DNA from: Mesostigma viride | Taxonomy: Eukaryota; Streptophyta; Mesostigmatophyceae; Mesostigmatales; Mesostigmataceae | NCBI GenBank assembly: GCA_009746045.1 | Contig: RPFO01000072.1 | Span: 2,773,971-2,837,970, forward strand | Reading direction: 5' to 3' | Length of the DNA: 64,000 nucleotides | Shown: one piece after another, positions 33,517 to 44,853 of the stretch | Numbering within the stretch: position 1 is the first letter of the stretch | Layout of the letters: each line of letters starts with the position of its first letter | Made by a program: the position numbers and the translations under genes | Notes under the pieces: generated by a model | Told to the model about the DNA's origin: nothing | Databases searched by the model: none | The model's input: the letters and a program-made list of their open reading frames with translations, nothing else

Positions 33517-33753
33517 ACAAGGTGGGGGGGCCAAGGCCCCCCACTTATTCGGACGCACTACGCCACCAGGGGCCCTGAGGCCTCTGTCGAAAGCTTCGGG
33601 CCGCCGGGCGAAGCGCCCGCCTACCGGGCCGGCCACTACGCCGGGGGGCGAACGCTCGGCGGCCTTCCTTCGGGGGCTTCCCATCGCGCGCGCTCGCGCC
33701 GGCCCGCCGCACCGTCGATCCCACGCTCCGTCCCTCACGGGGAAATCTTCCAA
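33517..33753. repeat. Second 'GTGGGG' module, left part
   Basis: The hairpin GTGGGGGGGCCAAGGCCCCCCAC and the following GC-rich block match 31273-31503. The module is cut at 33753 (AATCTTCCAA) by the tandem element pair and resumes at 36080. Confidence 0.8.
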
Positions 33754-36079
33754 TCGGTTTTCTCTGAATATAGTTTAATTAACGCATGCGGGAAAGATAA
33801 GGCCGCCATGCCTTGGCCTGGATGTGGAAGGCTGTCTGCGACATGGGCTGACTAATTCGATTTGTACAAAGGGTTTCCTGCTCGCCCGAATTTTCCTTGG
33901 ATGACCCGGTTGTTTATAAGGGTCGGTGGCTATTAATTAGCGGGCCGAGAAAATTAATTGTAGGTTTTATACGACTTCACTTGCAAAGATTCGTGTTTGG
34001 TTGCACCAGCTGAGGTTAGGTGGGGACCTGTAGGGTCGGCTGGTTGCTTACCGAATCTTTGGCTGATTTGGGTTATTTAGTGAGTCGTGATTAATTATTG
34101 TAAAGTGGATTCGGACCGGCCCAAGGGGTCGATGGGCGCGTTTTATGTTTGTCAGTCTTGGGAACCTTGTACAACTACCTGTACGGTTAACGCACTAGCC
34201 TGGGGGTGCGTGGCCACGCTGTTTGTAGTGGCGTTTTCAGCACTGTTCAGGCCGGTGTGTGACGCATGCCGGTGTTAATTAATTTAGGATGATGTCAGCT
34301 TGTGTGTCGGCGGGCCATGCCTTAAGCAAGCTAGGCAGGCAATGATCCGCAATTGTTTCTTTCACAATGGCGGCAATGGCCGCCTGTGCAAAATTGCACA
34401 TTCTAGCGCGGGTTGCATCTGTCTTGTAGCCGAGGCAGATGGTGGCACAACCGCTAAGTTGTTCGACCAAGCATAGTATAGTTGGTCGTGCAACGGAAAG
34501 AAAATTTAAATTTACCCCCATGTCGTTTTCCCCGGCTGCGGGTCTTTTTGACATGGGCGAAGGATGGGGCGCTACTCCGGCGGTTTGGCCAGCTTCGGCG
34601 GAGCTGTTTATAAGTTTCTAAAACAGCTCTAGTGTCACATCGCAGGCTTGCCACCTTGCGATGGTGCGTGGGACGTGACCTGGACTCAAAAGGTCCCGAA
34701 CCAGGATCCTGTCAGCAACGATTTTTTTTGTCATAAAATATTTTTTGTGGCGGCAGGTCAGTTGTCCAGCTGCCCCTGCCGAGGAGGGGTGGTTGGGGAC
34801 AATAGGAGCCGCGCGAGAGTTGCGCTCCGAAGCTAGAAATTTCCCTATTGCGAGACTCGAGTTGGGGAGGGCGTCTCAGGGAGGCGAGGCTACGCCAGAC
34901 CTTTGTCGTTCCTTTTCGTCTCAGCACCTGCTGCGCGGCTCAGTCTATTATGGTGTCGTAAAACCTCTTTCCTTTTTGGACGGTTCCGGAATTGCGAAAT
35001 GCTGGCTCTTTTTGAGGGCTTGCTTTTGGGGTGGTCACCGGCTTGTGTCGCATTGTAACCAGCGGGCCCCTGCGGGGGTTAATATAGCCTAGCGCGGGCT
35101 GAGTCGCCATTTAAGATGTTGCGACACGCTCTTTCGCGCACGGTGGTCATGAGTTTAATCGGCGCAATGGGGTTGGCGCCAGGGGGGGTAATTGGGTGGA
35201 GGCTTCTTGCTTCCGCGTGCGGATTGAGAAACCTTAAGGCCACTGTTAACTGCTGCATTTGTGGCAGGGCTCCACTTATTGTATTCAATCAAATGCTGGT
35301 CTTCTTGGGAGCTGAGTGATCTTAATCGGTTTTCTCTGAATATAGTTTAATTAACGCATGCGGGAAAGATAAGGCCGCCATGCCTTGGCCTGGATGTGGA
35401 AGGCTGTCTGCGACATGGGCTGACTAATTCGATTTGTACAAAGGGTTTCCTGCTCGCCCGAATTTTCCTTGGATGACCCGGTTGTTTATAAGGGTCGGTG
35501 GCTATTAATTAGCGGGCCGAGAAAATTAATTGTAGGTTTTATACGACTTCACTTGCAAAGATTCGTGTTTGGTTGCACCAGCTGAGGTTAGGTGGGGACC
35601 TGTAGGGTCGGCTGGTTGCTTACCGAATCTTTGGCTGATTTGGGTTATTTAGTGAGTCGTGATTAATTATTGTAAAGTGGATTCGGACCGGCCCAAGGGG
35701 TCGATGGGCGCGTTTTATGTTTGTCAGTCTTGGGAACCTTGTACAACTACCTGTACGGTTAACGCACTAGCCTGGGGGTGCGTGGCCACGCTGTTTGTAG
35801 TGGCGTTTTCAGCACTGTTCAGGCCGGTGTGTGACGCATGCCGGTGTTAATTAATTTAGGATGATGTCAGCTTGTGTGTCGGCGGGCCATGCCTTAAGCA
35901 AGCTAGGCAGGCAATGATCCGCAATTGTTTCTTTCCCCTCCCTCCCACCCTGGAGGCTTCTTGCTTCCGCGTGCGGATTGAGAAACCTTAAGGCCACTGT
36001 TAACTGCTGCATTTGTGGCAGGGCTCCACTTATTGTATTCAATCAAATGCTGGTCTTCTTGGGAGCTGAGTGATCTTAA
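33754..36079. mobile_element. Head-to-tail pair of an unidentified element (second copy internally deleted)
   Basis: The first copy (33754-35325, 1572 bp) and second copy (35326-36079, 754 bp) both begin TCGGTTTTCTCTGAATATAG and end GAGCTGAGTGATCTTAA, joined directly. The second has lost about 34370-35200 and carries a pyrimidine filler CCCTCCCTCCCACCC at the break (about 35935-35950). The flanks match the uninterrupted site at 31503. I see no terminal inverted repeats, clear target duplication or coding capacity. The tandem join suggests a circular or rolling-circle intermediate, but the ends do not fit the Helitron TC...CTRR rule. It is a non-autonomous element of unknown type. Confidence 0.65.
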
Positions 36080-37005
36080 GTTAATTTTTATTCCTCGGAA
36101 CTACAAAAATTCGTCCTGAAATCGGCCTCAATTCGTTTTTATTGCTCGAAACTAGTGAGCGCTCAACCAAAAACGATTTCAGGCCGAATTTTGGATGCGT
36201 TCAGGGCAAAATTTCGTAGCACTTATGATTTCACCCAAATTCAGATTCTATCAGCGCTGAGTACAGAATCGACACAGAATCTCGCAAAGTTTGTCAAGCA
36301 AGCATCGTACTACGCTCCACTCCTCCAAGTCAAATTTTGCGTGCACTTTTCAAATAAAATACAGTCAGATCACGTTCAGACTTGATTTCGGTCTGAATCG
36401 AAAATTGCTACGGAACAAGTCAGAGAAACGGGGTCTGAACGAAATGCGGACAACAAAACGGCCGTAACGCCCGAAATTTTACGGTTTCGAAACATTTTTT
36501 TACGGTTTCTGCACATTTTCTGGACGTTCCGTTGACTTGCCGCACTGAACACTACGAAATTTGAGGACGGCGCGCTCTCGGCCAAGCGATGGGCGCAGTA
36601 GCCGAAGTTGATCGCCGCAAGGCATGGGATGTTTCGTAAGAGATGCTTCGCGCAACAGTTTGACGGGGCTCACAACAAGCCGACATCGTGCCGGGTTCCG
36701 TATTTTTATCTGGCCGCGGCCATTGGCTGGCCTCCCACCTGCCCGCAAAAGTGCTGAACCGGATCTGGACATAACTGCCATTTCAGGCCCGTTAAGTAAG
36801 ATCTCAGACTCGATCTCCCTAGTTTGCCACTTTTCGGGCAACTGCTGCGATTGGGCGCCACCGCGGATCTCCGGATCGCCCTGACTATCGGCCGCCCTGC
36901 GCTCGCGGTTTTCGTACGGGCCACTTTTCGGGCCTCACGGTTTGCCCAAACTTTTCGTCGGGGTTAATCGTAGTCACTAGAAGGGTCGTAGTTACTAGAA
37001 GGGGA
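36080..37005. repeat. Second 'GTGGGG' module, right part; end of the array
   Basis: It resumes ATTTTTATTCCTCGGAAC as at 31515 and matches to GGCCGCGGCCATTGGCTGGCC and beyond. It ends with two copies of the unit-end motif (CGTAGTCACTAGAAGGG, CGTAGTTACTAGAAGGGG). No satellite is seen to the right of this point. Confidence 0.75.
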
Positions 37006-37009
37006 GGGG

Positions 37010-37110
37010 ATGCGGGCGGTGTATGCTGTGCACACTGATCTTGACTGGCTGGTCCTCAAACAGGAATCCACCTACTGGGAGTCCACACCTCGCGTGGAGG
37101 ACAAGCACAA
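37010..37110 (+). pseudogene. Fragment of a copia-like RNase H
   Basis: Translates to AVHTDLDWLVLKQESTYWES, very close to AVHTDLDWVILKQETSYFSS in the RNase H end of the copia-like element at 46591-57412 (about 47500-47600, other strand). Only about 100 bp remain, starting directly after the last satellite end motif. It shows that a second member of the copia-like family was once here in the opposite orientation. Confidence 0.65.
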
Positions 37111-38033
37111 CGCTGCTGCACAACGGTCCGAGCCCCGCCAAAAACGACCATCTTATTCCGTCACCAAATTGGCGCGAGATCCCGATCCGGTGGGCGGGAA
37201 GGTGACGACGAGGCAAAAAGTCACGCAGCACCCATGGCGGCCGTGAAAATCCTAGCGACCGTCCTGAGAACACATAACGGACAGCGAATTCATTTTGAGC
37301 CTTCATAACTCATCTACTTCACGTAGATATTTTTTTATCCTAAAGAAATCGGCCTATTTTTTCAGGAAAACAGAAAAAGGGCGGGCATTTTCGCGAGGTC
37401 GGGTCAGGTCCGCTGCATTTTGCAGTGGACCCCAAAAAAATCACACCGGAAACTTATCGAAAACGGCGACAGTGTAGCTCGAGGTAAGCCGCTCGCACGA
37501 TTCTATGACTAATTCAAAAATTTTTGACCGAAAAACTTTTTGTTAAAACGACTGCCATTGTAAATGCCTCGTTGCCGCAGCAGTTGGAACTGCCAGGAGG
37601 GTGCGTGCGGGGCTGATCATGGCAACGCACGTAAAAATATGCCACTCCCTCGTTTCTTTCATTTTTGTCACCCCATTTGCACAGGGCGCTTCAACAACTT
37701 CTAGAGCGAAGCCCAGCCTGATTTTTTGCTGGCTCTGTAGTGTAGACCTGCGCTCATCACTGAATATCGCCTGCGATCGTTGCGAAATGAAGCATGAATA
37801 CGCATTGCGCTGGTTGAGTCGACGCTGTACAGTGGAACCTGCTTTTTCGGCATCCCGATCCAAGGTAGGGTGAAGCCAGCCCCGTTCGCCATCCAGATTT
37901 TCTGCCTGTCTCTTTCCCCGAGGCTCGTGAAAGCGCCTCGTTCATGTTACGCCGGACGCCTCGTCAAGCATCGCTGCTCGAGAGGGAGACGTAAGCCATG
38001 GCCAGCCTCCCCAAACAGCGTGATGTGCGCCTG
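37111..38033. other. Unassigned DNA
   Basis: No gene recognised. Overlapping ORFs on both strands (37543-37863 minus, 37601-37873 plus) have no family signature. The stretch ends CCTGTTAA, the last four bases being the piggyBac-type target site at 38034-38037. Confidence 0.45.
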
Positions 38034-38037
38034 TTAA

Positions 38038-39736
38038 CCCCTAAATGGGCAGAAATACTGCCGATGCATCGGCTGTAACTTCACAATTTTGCAAACCAGA
38101 TGCCATCCAACCCACCCATATCCAATGGCTGTCCTTGGGGGCCAAGCATGTCCATGAGTTGCCCTTCGGGTTGGTATATCACAACCTTACATATATGCAG
38201 GGTAGGCCATGTATAACTGCCGTCAAAGTCAGGGGGGTCAAGACGAGCGTTTTCATTTTTGGTAGAATGTGCATTTTGAATTATGTTGTAAGAGCTAGGC
38301 ACCTACCACTTCAGGGATGATAAACAATTAGTTGCTGAACAGTTTGAGCCATTGGGGTCATCATTTGGGTGGGTATACCAGCAGTTACACCCAGTACAGC
38401 CCATAGGGGTACCGTTGGTAAAAAGCAACCAAGGGGGTAGGAGTGGGCATACTACCTACTAATACCTACTAATATGGCCCCCAACCATGCCACACAATAC
38501 ATTTCCATTCCACAATGATGGGGAAACATAACTGCATCATCACACTGCCCTTACATGGCACCTATGTGCAGGTGCCACCTTGTCCATGCACGTAGGTAAC
38601 GTGGTACGGATACCCTACGCAAGGCATGCATTCTAGGAGGCAGCCACCAACAAACTAGTGATTTTAAGCCTATTTCAGCTTGCCCTAGCAAGAATAAACT
38701 AGGCCTAAGCTGCTATAGCTTGCCAGGTGATGGCCAGCACACCTGGTGTCACATGCTGACAATGGGAAGCTTCTACTCACCGGTTACATGCTTGATGATG
38801 CCACAGAGACCAGCCAACTGCCTCACACTCATGCAATATGTGTGTGGGAAATGTATAACAAACATATATGGAGGTATTCAAACCCATACAGCCTCTTAAA
38901 CTTATCACCATCACCCTGTGGCAGGTCAACTGACTGAGGGAAGCATCTAAGAAGGGTGTTTTAGAAAGGGGCCAGGCCAGGGTCAAGAAAGAGCATGAAT
39001 AATGCAAAAAGAATGTGCTACACAAGCTAGAACGTATATATAAACGTCAAACATCGATAGGAAAACGATGCTTAAGCTTTACCAGGCATGGATGGCGTTA
39101 CCTTGGCCCAGGCGGTGGCCGCAAAATGGCGCATTTCGGCACACCAAAGTTGTGCAGCATGGTCGCTGGATTCGGCGATTTCTGGCCACCCTTGCACGTT
39201 TACGACTACCATGTATCATAAAAAGTACAAAGAAACCAATATATCCTTTAAAATACGCCGGAAAGGTATTGCTGTCAACGTTTCTATCGTCCGGCCTGAT
39301 CGCAGTTTTTTCCAGCAAGAACGCTGCCGACACCTATCAAATGGCATTCCCGCGAACCAAAAATTGGCCTGTATCATCTTTAGGACGTATAAAATCAATT
39401 TCCTGACTTTGGTCAGAAAATTCGAACGAAAACGTAAATGCCATGCGTGGGCGCAAGCCGCCATGGCCAGGTCGTCGTTTTCCGGAATGCACGTTGTACG
39501 CGAAAAAGTACCCTGACCCCTTGTACTTTGACCGGCCAGAACACCTCTATAACTTTGTCAGAAGTATGCAAACCCTAGTACCATGCTGTGAGGAAAATTA
39601 TAAACTTTCATTCTTCTCAGCTAAACGTTTCCTAATTCTCAATAGTTTTCGCGGCATTTGGTCCCCCGAGAAGGGGCCGACGTGTCGGCTGTAACTCAGT
39701 TTTAGGCGGAAAATCGGCAGCCAGACCATTTAGGGG
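38038..39736. mobile_element. Non-autonomous piggyBac-like element
   Basis: 1699 bp flanked by TTAA on both sides (38034-38037, 39737-39740), the target site duplicated by piggyBac elements. Terminal inverted repeat CCCCTAAATGG (11 bp, 15 bp with the TTAA). Just inside each end is a palindromic motif in the same orientation: GCCGATGCATCGGC then TGTAACT at the left, GCCGACGTGTCGGC then TGTAACT at the right. No transposase domain is visible, so it would need a transposase from elsewhere. It contains short patches such as AATACCTACTAATA but no internal gene that I can support. Confidence 0.8.
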
Positions 39737-39740
39737 TTAA

Positions 39741-40053
39741 TTCTTCCAAGTGTAATTCATGGCGTAGGAAGCTGAGCCTGAAGGCAACAAACAGAAGGTA
39801 GATGTCCTGTATTCAACAGTCAGCACATATAGGTGTGTTGATGTGCAACCCTGGAGCTTATCCAGCTTTAATTAACAGGCCATACAACACGCTGCTGGGG
39901 CTCCACTTTAGCGGACTGTTGGTAAGTATTTCAACCTCTTTCCTTGGCCAGATTATAATGCACCATGTCTATCAATGATGGGCGGCGTGTTCTGATCTGG
40001 GGCTGGGAGGCACGAAGAAACCAGGGGGGAGCCCAGGTATGTGAAGTGCGCAG
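39741..40053. other. Unassigned DNA upstream of the RT remnant
   Basis: About 310 bp with no gene recognised. It may include the lost 5' part of the Penelope-type element that follows, but I see no endonuclease (GIY-YIG) motif here. Confidence 0.4.
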
Positions 40054-41452
40054 ATGCTGTTGCTGCTAGCTTGGGAAACCAAGGATTATCTCACTCTTAA
40101 GCTGCACAAAACTCCTGTTGCTTTGCGCACCATTGCTGCGTCGCATTCAGCCCCACTGATGCCTCTCTCGAAACTCATCTGCCATGCTCTGAATGCTCTT
40201 CTCCCCGAAGCCAATGCATTATGGGTGGAGGTGCTGTCGAATGCCGGGTATGAATGCGCTGGTATAGTTGGATCGTCATAGACTCAGCCCAAGTACGCCT
40301 ACGCCTTGCCGCCCTTAGCCGTTCTAAGACAGCAGCAGAGAAGCGTATACCTATGCCCATAGCCACCTATGATTTCACCACTCTATATACCACACTAGAT
40401 TTGCACGATTTGAAAGCTCGTTTAGATAGCCTCCTTACTCGTCTGTATGCACGTAGGCCTCACGGGCGCAACCACCTGCACGTGCGTGTTTCTCAGACCA
40501 AGCCCACGGCCACGAGTGGCTCTCAGGGATTGCGGCAGGTGCTATCGTGCGGGATGCTTATAATTATATTATCACGAAGGCTGACCTTGTTCATTGGATC
40601 TCTTATCTTGTTGATAACACCTTCATTTGTTTTGCGGGCAATGTATACCAACAAGCTATCGGCATCCCTATGGGCACTAACTGTGCCGGGCTCCTTGCAA
40701 ACCTCTATCTATACACTTATGAGCTTGCATTCATGGAGAATCTCATTGCCTCAAACGATGATGTTCTCATCAGGCGTTTTATCCACACATGTCGATACAT
40801 TGATGATGTCATTGCTTTCGACAACCCTGATTCCGCAAGCCATTTGTATATCACCGCTGGTCTGCCTGGCATCTACCCGCAAGCGTCCCTCACATTAAAG
40901 CTCACGTCGGAGGATACTCATTGCAATTACCTCGATCTTAACATTACCCATAACAAGAAGGGCTGGCGTACGGCTGTCTATGATAAGCGCAAGGATCCTA
41001 AATACCAGCAAATTCCTTTTATTCGTTACCCCGATATTCACAGTCTCCTTTCCCACACAGCAAAATATGGTGTTGTTCTCAGTCAGTTACATCGTTTTTC
41101 CCGTCTTTGTTCTTATCGTGTCGATTTCATCACGACTCTTGTTGAACTCTTGCATCGTTTGTTGGTCAAAGACTATGACCGAGACATTATGTATGCTCCG
41201 TCAAGTCCGGTGTTTTTTGCAACGTCGCCCACATCTGTTCTGTGCTGCCCCTTGGCACAAGCTCTACAAACAGGTCGTGGACCGGCTGGATCGCATAGTA
41301 TCTCCGCACATCTGAACCCTGTGATGCCAGATCTCCTTTGCGGCCGTTCCGAGCTTGGCACTGGATTCGTTGTCCACATCGTCGCGTCGCTGCAGCAACA
41401 CGATGTTTTCTGGCATACGCAGGCTTTTGGTTCCCGCCGCGCATGCATTTGA
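40054..41452 (+). pseudogene. Penelope-type reverse transcriptase (broken)
   Basis: RT in three frames. 40054-40281: LKLHKTPVALRTIAASH and PLSKLICHALNALL. 40254-40540: SWIVIDSAQ, then YDFTTLYTTLDLHDLKARL, the first catalytic Asp region. 40547-41452: QQAIGIPMGTNCAGLLANLY, the active site CRYIDDVIAFDN, ASLTLKLTSEDTHCNYLDLN and AVYDKRKDPKYQ. This resembles the GIPMGTNCAP/YIDD class found in Penelope-like elements and relatives rather than LTR-type RT. Frameshifts lie near 40260 and 40535. The 3' part decays after about 41200. No GIY-YIG endonuclease was seen, so the exact clade is uncertain. Confidence 0.75.
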
Positions 41453-42147
41453 AAGTGCTGTCCTCCGGCTTTTTGCCTTTGCACCGTGTGCAGTTCTTGG
41501 ACGTTTGGAATCATGGCATCGCTAACGTGATGACTGACTAGCTAGACCTTTTCAGTGGTTTTCCATTTGCGGGTATTTCCTCGTAAATGGTGGGAGATCG
41601 AGCGATCGCAGCAATGGTGCTCACCACTAGACACTCCCGGCCAGTTAGGCTCGAAACACACGCCCTGATCAAGCATGCTGTTTCCGGCCCGCCACCGTCT
41701 AGGTCATCTAGTCGCTCTACACGTAAGCCAGCCATAATTTCAATGCACAAGGATACACATTTCCATCACCATTCATCTTCATCATCCTGAACGACTAGAA
41801 CACGCGGACAAGATAACGGCAGGCTCGAGCTACCATGGTCCGGATTCTCCCGATTTCTGGCCTGCGCTGGTTGTCTCCTTGATATTTGCACACATGCTTG
41901 CCGCTGGTACGCTAGTTTGCGTGTATCTTTGCATGGTCATGTTTTGGCAGGCCTGGACAGATATGTTCAAATATGGTCGCATGCGTGCGTGCACGCATGC
42001 ATGAATGGGGTTACGCATGTTGCCAGCCACATAATAGGTAGGCACGTGGGAACGCTCGGAAGCTGACGACACTACCAGGGGTAGGTTCAGGCTGGTCTGG
42101 ACCTGGAAGACACACAGGAGGCAGGCAGCCTTGGATGGTGTGCATGG
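41453..42147. other. Unassigned DNA
   Basis: No gene supported. It contains some residual sequence of the RT element's 3' end, a TCATCTTCATCATCC patch at about 41778-41788 and GCATGCGTGCGTGCACGCATGCATG (41980-42004), a small prelude to the GCGT repeat further on. Confidence 0.4.
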
Positions 42148-42688
42148 TGGGGAGGGAGGGAGGGAGGGAGGGAGGGAGGGAGGGAGGGAGGGAGGGAGGG
42201 AGGGAGGAGTGAGTGAGTGAGTGAGTGAGTGAGTGAGTGAGGGAGGGAGGGAGGGAGGGAGGGAGGGAGGGAGGGAGGGAGGGAGGGAGGGAGGGGGAGG
42301 GAGGGAGGGAGGGAGGGAGGGAGGGAGGGAGGGAGGGAGGAGGGAGGGAGGGAGGGAGGGAGGAGGGAGGGAGGGAGGGAGGGAGGGAGGGAGGGAGGGA
42401 GGGAGGGAGGAGGGAGGGAGGGAGGGAGGGAGGGAGGGAGGGAGGGAGGGAGGGAGGGAGGGAGGGAGGGAGGGAGGGAGGGAGGGAGGAGGAGGGAGGG
42501 AGGGAGGGAGGGAGGGAGGGAGGGAGGGAGGGAGGGAGGGAGGGAGGGAGGGAGGGAGGGAGGGAGGGAGGGAGGGAGGGAGGGAGGGAGGGAGGGAGGG
42601 AGGGAGGAGGGAGGGAGGGAGGGAGGGAGGGAGGAGGGAGGGAGGGAGGGAGGGAGGGAGGGAGGGAGGAGGGAGGGAGGGCATGACT
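42148..42688. repeat. (GGGA)n microsatellite with a (GTGA)n island
   Basis: About 540 bp of GGGA repeats on the + strand, with a GTGA block at about 42207-42240 and occasional GGA or GGGGA slips. The strand is purine only, apart from the T in the GTGA island. The long ORFs that cross it are artefacts of a 4-base repeat being open in several frames. Confidence 0.97.
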
Positions 42689-43290
<602 letters not shown>

Positions 43291-43355
43291 CGTGCGTGTA
43301 TGCCTGGGTGGGTGGGCATGTGTTTGGGTGGGTGTGGGTATAATACCTAATACCT

Positions 43356-43376
43356 AATGCACCAATTTGGTGCATT
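43356..43376. other. 21-nt perfect palindrome between microsatellites
   Basis: AATGCACCAA, T, TTGGTGCATT forms a 10-bp perfect hairpin. It lies between the GCGT and GGGT arrays, next to TAATACCTAATACCTAATG. Role unknown. Confidence 0.8.
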
Positions 43377-43389
43377 GTGTGTGGTTGTA

Positions 43390-43543
43390 GGTGGGTGGGT
43401 GGGTGGGTGGGGGTGGGTGGGTGGGTGGGTGGGTGGGTGGGTGGGTGGGTGGGTGGGTGGGTGGGTGGGTGGGTGGGTGGGTGGGTGGGTGGGTGGGTGG
43501 GTGGGTGGGTGGGTGGGTGGGTGGGTGGGTGGGTGGGTGGGTG
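43390..43543. repeat. (GGGT)n microsatellite
   Basis: About 38 GGGT repeats with one GGGGGT slip near 43410. It is a strong candidate for stacked G-quadruplexes. It is internal and flanked by unrelated DNA, so it is not a telomere end. Confidence 0.97.
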
Positions 43544-43640
43544 GATAAGGTGTGCTATTTATTATCATTAGCCAAACACCATTCCTGTTAACAAACTAAG
43601 TCAATTTTGAGGACCTAGGTATGGATCCCCACTTTGGTAC

Positions 43641-43690
43641 CATTAATTAATTAGACTCGTGCTCCCGTTGGGGAGTCACGGAGCATTAAC
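43641..43690 (-). mobile_element. LINE-like 3' end, minimal fragment
   Basis: ATTAATTAATTAG tail (43642-43654) followed by GCTCCCGTTGGGGAGTC (43661-43677), the minus-strand stem-loop also seen at 431-450 and, in a shorter form, at the ends of the ORF1-only elements. Probably a severely 5'-truncated insertion. Confidence 0.5.
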
Positions 43691-43829
43691 CCCGATGGAT
43701 GGATTGATGGACGAAGTGTCTACTAGGGCGCTTCCCAAATGTTTGCAAACGCGGGCGCTTCCCCACGGGAGGGGGTTCGTTGTCCTCTATGACCTGGGCC
43801 CACTTGGCCTTGTCCATCATCTTGTTGCC

Positions 43830-44427
43830 TCCGATGACCGCCGCCGCTGGTGGAGCAACCCCGCCCTACCCCGGATCGTCAAGCGTGACCTCTTCAAGGT
43901 CGTCATTCTGACGATCCTGACCTACGGCGCCGAGACGTGGACGCTGATGCAGGAGCTGGAGCAACGACTCGACGGCGCCGTCACCAAGATGCATGCTGCG
44001 CAAGGCCCTTACCATCCCCTTTGGTTTGCACATTAGTAATGAGGATTTGTACGCTGATTTGCCCTGTGTTTCCCACATTATTAGGCACAGGCGCCTGGGC
44101 CTAGCCGGGCACCTGGCCCGCACAGATCAGGTAGACACATCAGATAGCCTAGCTGGCACCAAACCCGCCCAGCCTGGGCGATATGTCCTCACCTGGCGTG
44201 CCCCAGGCCGCGCGCGGCAGGGCCGCCACCCGTGGACTTTTCGTGATAGACTCGGCATGGACATGTGCTACACTAGACGCGACGGGCTCACGCCCGGGCA
44301 GCCTCCTGGTTTGTCTGTAATATGGAGGCAGATGGTGCGCAAGGATAGATGGCAAGTAGTGATGAAGGAGACCACCCGCAAGTCTGTGGGGGCTCCGCGT
44401 GTGACCGCGTATGGCACTGATTCATAG
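43830..44427 (+). pseudogene. LINE reverse transcriptase, C-terminal remnant
   Basis: Frame 43659-44036 has LFKVVILTILTYGAETWTL and LEQRLDGAVTKMHAAQ, the segment typical of non-LTR retrotransposons just after the RT domain. Frame 43993-44427 continues it: SNEDLYADLPCVSHIIRHRR, LGLAGHLARTDQ, RQGRHPWTFRDRLGMD, matching the usual 'RR..WLGH..R' and 'GRP...W.D....D' end. One frameshift lies near 44010. The catalytic RT domain is missing to the left. It could represent the autonomous family that moves the ORF1-only elements, but nothing here proves that. Confidence 0.75.
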
Positions 44428-44444
44428 CGATTCGGGCCGCGGTA

Positions 44445-44654
44445 GTTATTATAAATAGTGACGGAACCTTTTTGCCACTTGGCAATTAGGTCCGTCACTA
44501 TTTATCCGGCGAAAACCACTCGCCGGCATCTATTCCGCGTTAAGTTCACGTGAACGTGGCGCGGAATTGATGCCGGCGAGTGGTTTTCGCCGGATAAATA
44601 GTGACGGACCTAATTGCCAAGTGGCAAAAAGGTTCCGTCACTATTTATAATAAC
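44445..44654. mobile_element. Palindromic TA-flanked MITE, copy 1
   Basis: 210 bp, almost wholly inverted-repeat: GTTATTATAAATAGTGACGG at one end and its complement at the other, with a small asymmetric core (GTTAAGTTCACGTGAACGTGG). TA on both sides (44443-44444, 44655-44656) suggests a Tc1/mariner-type origin. No coding capacity. Confidence 0.85.
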
Positions 44655-44810
44655 TAAAACGTCGTAGTGTGGGGGCCGATATCTATCGTACCGCTGATGC
44701 CTACTGCAGTACCGAATCTCGCCTTAACGATATTCCAACCGGGCATATTTTCCCTTCTGGCACTTTCGTTTGGCCTTCTGGTATCAGTCCTTCCGGTATT
44801 CGGAAATACC

Positions 44811-44852
44811 CGTGTCACCACAGGGATTCGAACCCCCGACTTACGAGGTCTT
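44811..44852 (-). other. tRNA-like 3' half (left arm)
   Basis: On the minus strand: TAAGACCTCGTAAGTC followed by GGGGGTTCGAATCCCTG, a perfect B-box (GGTTCGAATCC) and T-arm, then TGGTGAC as an acceptor-like strand. The region to the 5' side is taken by MITE2, so no complete cloverleaf exists. It may be a tRNA gene cut by a MITE, or part of a tRNA-derived SINE. Confidence 0.45.
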
Positions 44853-44853
44853 A

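Noticed and set aside
34087-34278. 63-codon ORF repeated at 35659-35850
   Set aside because: It is repeated only because the element is repeated. No start context, no domain, and the rest of the element is not coding.
33754-36079. Helitron identity for the tandem pair
   Set aside because: The 5' TC fits, but the 3' end is CTTAA rather than CTRR, no hairpin lies close to the end and the flank is not A/T as expected.
1182-37005. CRISPR-like or rDNA array
   Set aside because: Units are about 1 kb with no short spacers, and no rRNA sequence was recognised.
39015-39516. Overlapping ORFs inside the piggyBac-like element as a transposase remnant
   Set aside because: No DDD motif, Cys-rich C-terminus or other piggyBac signature could be seen in any frame.
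43390-43543. (GGGT)n as a telomere
   Set aside because: It is internal, flanked on both sides by unrelated DNA, and GGGT is not a common telomere unit.
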